In this document: positions 57,462 to 64,000 of the stretch, one piece after another
Numbering within the stretch: position 1 is the first letter of the stretch
Layout: each line of letters begins with the position of its first letter
Assembly (NCBI GenBank): GCA_037157565.1
Contig: JAZHRO010000012.1
Coordinates: forward strand, 10,752,501 to 10,816,500
Direction: 5' to 3'
DNA length: 64,000 bases
Origin: Thalassia testudinum
Taxonomy: Eukaryota > Streptophyta > Magnoliopsida > Alismatales > Hydrocharitaceae
Notes under the pieces: model-generated
Databases searched by the model: none
What the model was told of the DNA's origin: nothing
The model's input: the letters and a program-made list of their open reading frames with translations, nothing else
Translations under genes and position numbers: made by a program

Positions 57462-59044
57462 AATGCCCCCATGCCTAAGTTTTGCTAGTCCCGAGAAAAA
57501 ATGAAAAACAATAGAAGTAATCAAAAGATTTCTTCTTCCCTTATTCCAAAAATTTAGAGATCCAGACTAATGTGAAGTGATAGTAGCCTACGTAACAGAT
57601 CCAAGTGAAAATAACCAACTTACAATTGCAGTTCGTACTTATCCCTTAGTAAATATTTTTATCGAGATAGGAAACTACTTCACTCGGGGATAAAGTAGAA
57701 AATAATATGAAATTTGACCCCAACTTTTTGGCTTAGGTAGGAGATACTGAGTTGAATAGATTCGTATTTGGTGGCACACACTCATCTGGTGCTACATGTA
57801 ATCTAGTACTACAGACTCTAGATCTCTAGACTATTAAACAAGTCAACTCGGAGAGAGGCTAAAAAACTGTGCTCTCTTAATATTCCTTTATGCTCACTCT
57901 TTTCCTTCTTTTCTTTCTGAGATCACAAATCTCACCAGATTTAGTAAATGTACTCACTGTTTGGTGGCCTCACATGGCATTCACACTTCAACTAAAGTCC
58001 TCATAACTCTACAACTAAGTTAGAGTCCTCAGCCAGTATTTGGGCGATCAGAAATACTGAAAGGTAGATATGAGTCATATTTGGTGGATCGTGATGGGTG
58101 TTTTTGTTGCCTCAGAAACATTGTCACGAAGATAAAACTATAAACTTGGACTTCTTTCTTTTTCTTTTCTCTCTCTCTTTTCTCTTTTTCTTTTCTTTAT
58201 ATAATTGTTTCTTCTTTTTCTTCTTTTTCTTTCTTTATAAATAGACATAACACAATGTAGACTTTTATTTATGAGGTATTATTAGGGATGATGATGGTCA
58301 AGAGGATATTGTGTAGCTTATTTAGTGGAAGTGCCTACTCTCGATACCGAGAAGAAATGGATAGGACAAGCATATTTCTGACCTTTGACATTACTACCCT
58401 CCTTCAACTAAGGACTCTATGAAGGACCGTCGTAACCATCCACCATAGTCATAGCTTTATTAAGACTCAATCTTTGTGTATCTACCTTATTTGATGACTC
58501 TCAGAAATTCACACTATATACGCACACAGGAAATGAGAGCAAAAACTATGCCTAACTCTGAGGTATCCTTATCTAATTGTCCAAAACTTAAGAGTCCTTG
58601 CACTAGACTTAGCGCACCAGTAATCTCTCTACTTTCTTCTCACAAATATGAGGTGGATCTACTAGAAGATAGTATGCTTGACTCCCTTTTAACTGTCCAA
58701 GGGTTCAGTAAACTAAAAATGCTTATTGGTTTTCTTCAAAGATCCATTACCCAGTCTACGTGCAAGTGAAGTAAATGTACTGGATTCTAAACTTAAGAAA
58801 CAATTTAAGAAGAAAAATCTTTAATGACACCTCCATGACAAAGATGTTTTGCTAGGGACTAACCAATTCAGCTCAAGAAAATGAAAGTTTTTTTCTTATT
58901 TATCACTATCCTAAATGTATGCAAATATTTATAAATGCTATAAACATTCTCAGGTTATACCCCCCCATGCCTAAGATTGACAGTGTCCTCGTTAGAAAAA
59001 TGCAGACATAGAAGAATATCACCTGATGAGGAGAATGGGAGGAG
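57462..59044 (-). other. 3' non-coding region of element C with two polypurine blocks
   Basis: Minus-strand counterpart of 52592-54561. CTTAGGCATGGGGGG is at 58975-58961, preceded by GAGGACACTG. The second copy is at 57479-57465, next to the LTR. TATTTGGTGG words (complement of the CCACCAAATA motif) occur at about 57767 and 58080, with a GTTTGGTGG variant near 57958. A CT-rich tract lies at 58160-58240. No gene is present. Confidence 0.75.
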
Positions 59045-62000
59045 CTAAGGCTCCTCAAGCCAAAGTGAGTCCAAAACCTGGCCATATGAAAGAGTAATAT
59101 ATGGTTTAAGTCGTTGGCCATTTACGTTAAAGCTCGCACCAGAAGTAGGGTTCTGAATTTCTACAGCTCCATGAGGGAAAGTATTGATAACAACATATGG
59201 CCCATCCCAGTGGGACTTGAGCTTTCCTGGAAATAATTTAAGTCTGGAATTGAAAAGCCAGACCCACTAGTTGGGCTCAAAAGTCTTTCTAATGATGTGC
59301 TTATCATGGAAGACCTTTGTATGTTGCTTGTAAGCTTGAGAACTTTCATAGGCTTCATTACGAAGCTCCTCAAGCTCACTTAACTCTAACATACGTGCCT
59401 TTCTCGCTTTATCCAGATTCAAGTTAATGTTTTTAATAGCCCAATAGGCTTTATGTTGGATTTCAATGGGAAGATGGCATGCCTTTCCGTAGACAAGACG
59501 GAATGGAGACATGCCTAAGGGAGTCTTATACGCAGTTCTATAGGCCCAAAGAGCATCATTTAGTTTTTTAGACCAATCCTTATGGTCGGGCCTGACAGTT
59601 TTTTCTAAAATTCGTTTAATCTCCCTATTAGACACTTTAACTTGTCCACTTGTTTGGAGATGATAAGGTGTGGCTATCATGTGGTTAACTCCCAAATTTT
59701 GGAGTAGTCTTATGAAGTGTACATTCTTGAAGTGAGGTCCTTCATCACTTATGATCGTCCTTGGGCACCCATACCGAGAAATGATATTAACCTTAACAAA
59801 ACGCAAGACCACAGAATGGTCATTGGTTCGCATGGGTATGGCTTCTATTCATTTCGATACATGGTCCACAGCCACAAGGATGTACTCATATCCGAAGGAC
59901 ACAGGAAAGGGACCCATGAAGTCGATGCCCCAAACATTAAAGATCTCAACAGGGAGGATAGGTTGCTGGGGCATCTCATCCCTTTTTCTGATGGTTCCCG
60001 TCTGCTAGCAACGTAGACATGCACCCACATATGTATGTGCATCTCGAAATAATGTGGGCCACCAAAAGTCATACTGAAGAACCTTATGGGCAGTCTTTTT
60101 CCCACTAAAATGTCCCCCACAGTGGAGGTCATGGCAAAAACTCAGAACACTTCTTTGTTCTTCGTCAGGGACGCAACGGCGGAAAAGCTGGTCAGGGCTA
60201 TTTTAAAAAGCTCAGGTTCCTCCCAGTGATAAAATTTAGCGTTAGCTAGAAACCTGTCTTGCTTCTGCTTTCCCAAGTACTAGGGGTAATGCTCGTGACC
60301 AGATAGTTCACTATGTCAGTGAACCAAGGAGTTTTGGCCTCCACAGCCATTAGAGACTCATCAGGGAAAGTCTCTTGAATACCGCCAGTAGGGTTTGATG
60401 CCTCAATAGGGATCCTAGACAAATGATCTGCTACCACGTTCTCAACTCCTTTCTTATCTTTAATTTCTAGGTCAAACTCCTGGAGTAGCAGAATCCAACG
60501 AATTAGGCGAGGTTTGGTGTCTTTTTTAGCAAGAAGATGCTTTAAGGTAGAATGATCAGTGAACACCACAACCTTGGATCCCAAATGATAAGACCAAAAC
60601 TTTTCCAAAGCAAATACTACAGTCGGAAGTTCCTTTTTAGTGACCATGTAGTTTTGTTGATTATCTGTAAGGGTCTTGCTGGTATAATGCAGCACATGAG
60701 GTTTGCCATCAACCCTTTGACTTAAGATCGCTCCCACTGCAAAGTCAGAAGCATCGTACATTAGCTCAAATGGGAGGGTCCAAACTGGTGCTTGGAGAAT
60801 CGACGTGGTAATAAGGGCTTTCTTTAAGACTTGGAAAGCCTCTCCACATCTTCATCAAAATCGAAGGAGACATCCTTCACTAACAGGTTGCAGAGTGGCT
60901 TAGAGATTTTACTGAAATCTCTAATGAAGCACCTATAAAATCCAACATGGCCAAGGAAAGATCTAACCTGACGAACATTGGCGGGCGATGGAAGCTTAGA
61001 GATGGAATCACTTTTTGCGGTGTCCACCTCTAATCCTCTCTCGGAAACTACATGCCCTAACACAATGCCTTGTTGGACCATAAAGTGGCTTTTCTCCCAG
61101 CTAAGCACCAGCTTTGCCTCTTCGCAATGGGTTAAGACTTTATCAAGGTGCAAAAGGCATAGGTCAAACGACGAGCTGTAAATGAAGTCATCCATGAAAA
61201 TTTCAACAAACTCGTCAATCATATCAGAAAAGATAGCCATCATACATCGTTGGAAAGTGGCAGTAGCATTACATAACCCGAATGGCATTTGGTGGAACGC
61301 AAATGTGCCATACGGACTCATGAAGGTGGTATGCTCTTGATCGTCAGGAAAAATGGCTATCTGATTTTACCCAGAGTACCCGTCAAGAAAACAAAAGTAC
61401 TTGTTCCCCCCCAGTCGTTCCAAAATCTAATCGATAAACGGTAATAAGAAATGGTCTTTCTGGATAGCCGTGTTCAAACAACGGTAATCAATGCAGACCC
61501 TCCAACTAGTTGAGGGTCTAGTGGTCACCAACTCTCCTTGCTCGTTCTCTTCCATAGTGATTCCTACCTTCTTGGGCACCACATGTATAGGGCTGACCCA
61601 TTTACTATTTGAAATGGGATAAATAATCCCTGCATCCAGCCATTTCAGAATCTCCTTTTTAACAACCTCCTGTATATTGGAGTTGAGCCTTCTCTGCATG
61701 TCTCGGAAAGGTTTCACAGACTCGTCCATGTATATATGATGCATGCAAAGGGAGGAATCAACACCCTTAATATCAACAATTGACCAGGCAATTGCTTCCT
61801 TGTGCCTTTGTAAACACTCAAGCAGAGCTCCCTCCTACGATTCAGATAATGCAGATGAGATAATAACAGGGAGCGTGTCATTAGGGCCAAGGAAAGCATA
61901 TTTTAATGTGCTCGGGAGGGGTTTCAACTCCAACTCAGGAGCCTTTTGGATTGAGGGTTTAAGTTGATACGTCCCCACCTTAGGTAGCGGGTCTACCTTC

Positions 62001-64000
62001 ACGGTCTAGGGTGGGGACAGAGACTGTGTGTATCCCCAGCAACTCTTCTAATTCGGGTAATTCCCCTTTAGTTTCTTCAATAGTTGGAGGATGGTCCTTA
62101 GATATGACCTTTTGAAGGGGATCTCTATATAAGAGTGCTGGAGTAGTCTCCTCTATTATTTCATCAACAACCTCAATCTGAGAACAATCTTCAAATCTGG
62201 ATTGCTTGTAGGTATCAAAAACATTCAACCGGATCTTCTTGTTCCCAAAGCCCATTTTAAGTGCCCCTGATCTACAATTGATAGAGGTGTTGGCCATGGC
62301 TAAGAAGGGGCATCCCAAAATAATGGATGGCATAGTGGGCTTATTAGAAGGGTCAGTATCTAAAACAAGAAAGTCAACAGGGAAGACGAAGTCCTCCACT
62401 CTCACCAGGACATCTTCCAGTAATCCCCGAGGTGTCTTAAGTGATCTGTCTGCGACCTGGAGGATGACTGGACTAGGTTTTAACTCACCTCCTCCTAAAA
62501 GGTCATAGACAGAGCTCGGTAAAATGTTCACCCCTGCCCCTAGATCGAGCAGAGCCTCGTCAATGTGTTGGTTGCCTATAACCACCGAAATATATGGGGC
62601 CCCTGGGTCTTTCATTTTGGGAGGTGTTCCATGTTGGAGAACCGAGCTAAATGGTCAGGTAGGATGATTTTGGCTTGGACCTATCTCCTAGATCGGCGCT
62701 TCTGGGTGCACAGGTCCTTTAGAAACTTGGCATAGGATGGGATATGTTTGATAGCTTCCAACAGAGGCAAGTTGATCTGGACTTGCCTAAAAGTGTCCAT
62801 AATCTCCTCCGTCCTATCCTTGGCTCTAGGCGAGCCAAGAGAAGATTCCCCAGGAGCAGATAGGCACTTTGGATAGGGCACCCTCGGCTTCTGGGTAGAG
62901 GGGTCATCATGGCAAGAGAGGGGTGGTGGAATGACGACATCCTCATTGTGGGCGATTTCAAGTGAGGGAGAGCAGTGTGGCTTTTCCTTGGTGGAGATGG
63001 AAGTCCAGTCGGGTGTTGGAGGGGAATTCTGAGACATAACCATAGGAGTGTTATTAGGCTTGTCAATTTTCTTTCCACTCCTTAGCACGGTCACAGCTTG
63101 GGCATGCTCCCTGAATATGACCCCTTACCCTTTGGGTTCTCCTCAGAAGAGCTAGGCAGCTTCCCCAGATCACATTGCCTAACTGCCTTAGTAAGATGAC
63201 CAATTTGGGATTGCATATCAGTAATCATCTTATTTTGAGATTGGATGACCATATTCTGATTCTCTTGCATCGCTTTCATCATGGCTTTAAGTTCATCCAT
63301 CTCAGAGGGCTTATTATGAGGAGGGTTTTCATAGGATGGTTGGTATATGGGTTGGGGAGATAGGGGTCATGTATTCCCTGAGTTAGAAGCATCACCTTGC
63401 TTCCAAGAGAAATTTGGATGGTTCTACCACCCCGGATTATAGGTATTCGAATAAGGGTTATTGCGAGGAGGTGGGCGGAAACCTTGGGCCGCGTTCAAGT
63501 CGGCCTGAATCAACTCAAGGAATTGATTTTCCTGGTGGCACTCCAAAGTGGCGTGCATTGTGCTTTGGCAAATGGAGCATTCACTTGAAGTCTGAAAGAT
63601 AGAGGCTGCTTGCAGGTTAATGCCGGGGTTTGCTAAAAGCCTATCAAAGTTTTTATTCAATAATTGAATCTGATAAGCCAAATCCTGAGAAGGCCCGGCT
63701 TCATGGGCCTCTATCTTCCTCTGCAAGATTGATGGTTTTCTTTTTTGATAGGTAGAGGACAAACGTATGGAGTTGTCACTTAATGTTTCAAATAATGTCC
63801 AAGCTTCATCCTCAGTTTTTGTCATGAAGGTTCCTGCACAGGCTGCATCGATGGTTTGCCTATGCCTTTCAAATAATTCGTTATAGAACCTTTCGACCAA
63901 CTGTCATCTTGGCACCTGATGGTGGGGGCATAACCTTAGAGGGTCATTAAAGAGCTCCCACGTCTCATGAAATTGCTCCCCTTCCTGTTGAGTAAAACCC
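59045..64000 (-). pseudogene. Athila-type gag-pol C, decayed, continuing past the window edge
   Basis: From the right edge on the minus strand: the late gag with an intact knuckle (CSICQSTMHATLEC, near 63570); protease LDLGAGVNILP near 62560; and reverse transcriptase with HHIYMDESVKP, PFGLCNATATFQRCM and IFMDDF near 61200. RNase H has [11 protein letters not shown] near 60755, and integrase has IISDEGPHF and NREIKRILEKTVRPDHKDW to about 59270. The stop is at 59045-59047. At least six frame breaks separate these blocks. It is the most decayed Athila-type copy here and the only one that keeps the gag CCHC knuckle. Confidence 0.9.

Overview
The window is plant nuclear DNA made almost entirely of transposable elements. 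The evidence is the mix of families: Ty3/gypsy chromovirus and Athila-type LTR retrotransposons, a plant L1-type LINE, CACTA-type short elements, and a Mutator-like element (MULE) with a plant mobile domain (PMD) gene. No ordinary single-copy host gene was found. The species cannot be named from the sequence; CpG-rich LTRs are compatible with a monocot, but that is weak evidence.

Layout, left to right. 1-1277 is the 3' part of a Tekay/Del-type LTR. 1646-6165 is a decayed LINE on the minus strand. From about 6290 to about 45110 lies one large broken MULE. Its left terminal region (about 6290-6797) carries a quasi-palindrome array, a TATA box and a 5' exon. It is followed by a PMD gene on + (6798-9661), a GRF zinc-finger ORF on - (10327-10641), and the MULE transposase on - (pieces at 13476-15119, 16152-16352 and 30488-31210). 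The right terminal region has the same array, TATA box and 5' exon in inverse orientation (31332-31657, 33875-34008, about 45020-45110). With later insertions removed, the MULE would be about 8.5 kb: two convergent genes, each driven from a terminal inverted repeat, as in MuDR.

This MULE was hit repeatedly. Each hit has a target-site duplication (TSD) that can be read: a 224-bp CACTA-type MITE (AAA), solo LTR H (CGTAG/TGTAG), a 1-kb CACTA-type element (TTG), and solo LTR F (GTCAT). Solo LTR F contains solo LTR E (CCAAT), which contains a complete Tekay/Del retrotransposon at 18137-27892 (TTGGA). Further right are solo LTR G (CTTCT) and a full-length, apparently intact 11-kb Athila-type element A at 34009-45019 (GCGAC; 1406-bp LTRs; 1888-codon gag-pol ORF).

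Right of the MULE are a LINE ORF1 fragment (45030-45736, -), a truncated LTR I (46043-47168, +), and a decayed Athila-type gag-pol B on - (47169-52590). B is fused head-on to the 3' region and LTR of an Athila-type element D on + (52592-56761). The window closes with Athila-type element C on - (LTR start at 57461, gag-pol 59045 to beyond 64000).

The points most worth a second look are the MuDR-like MULE with a PMD gene in the second-gene position, short quasi-palindrome arrays in several unrelated element promoters, a tRNA-like A-box/B-box module inside the LTRs of element A, and a conserved duplicated polypurine block downstream of pol in three Athila-type elements. All alignments were made by eye.
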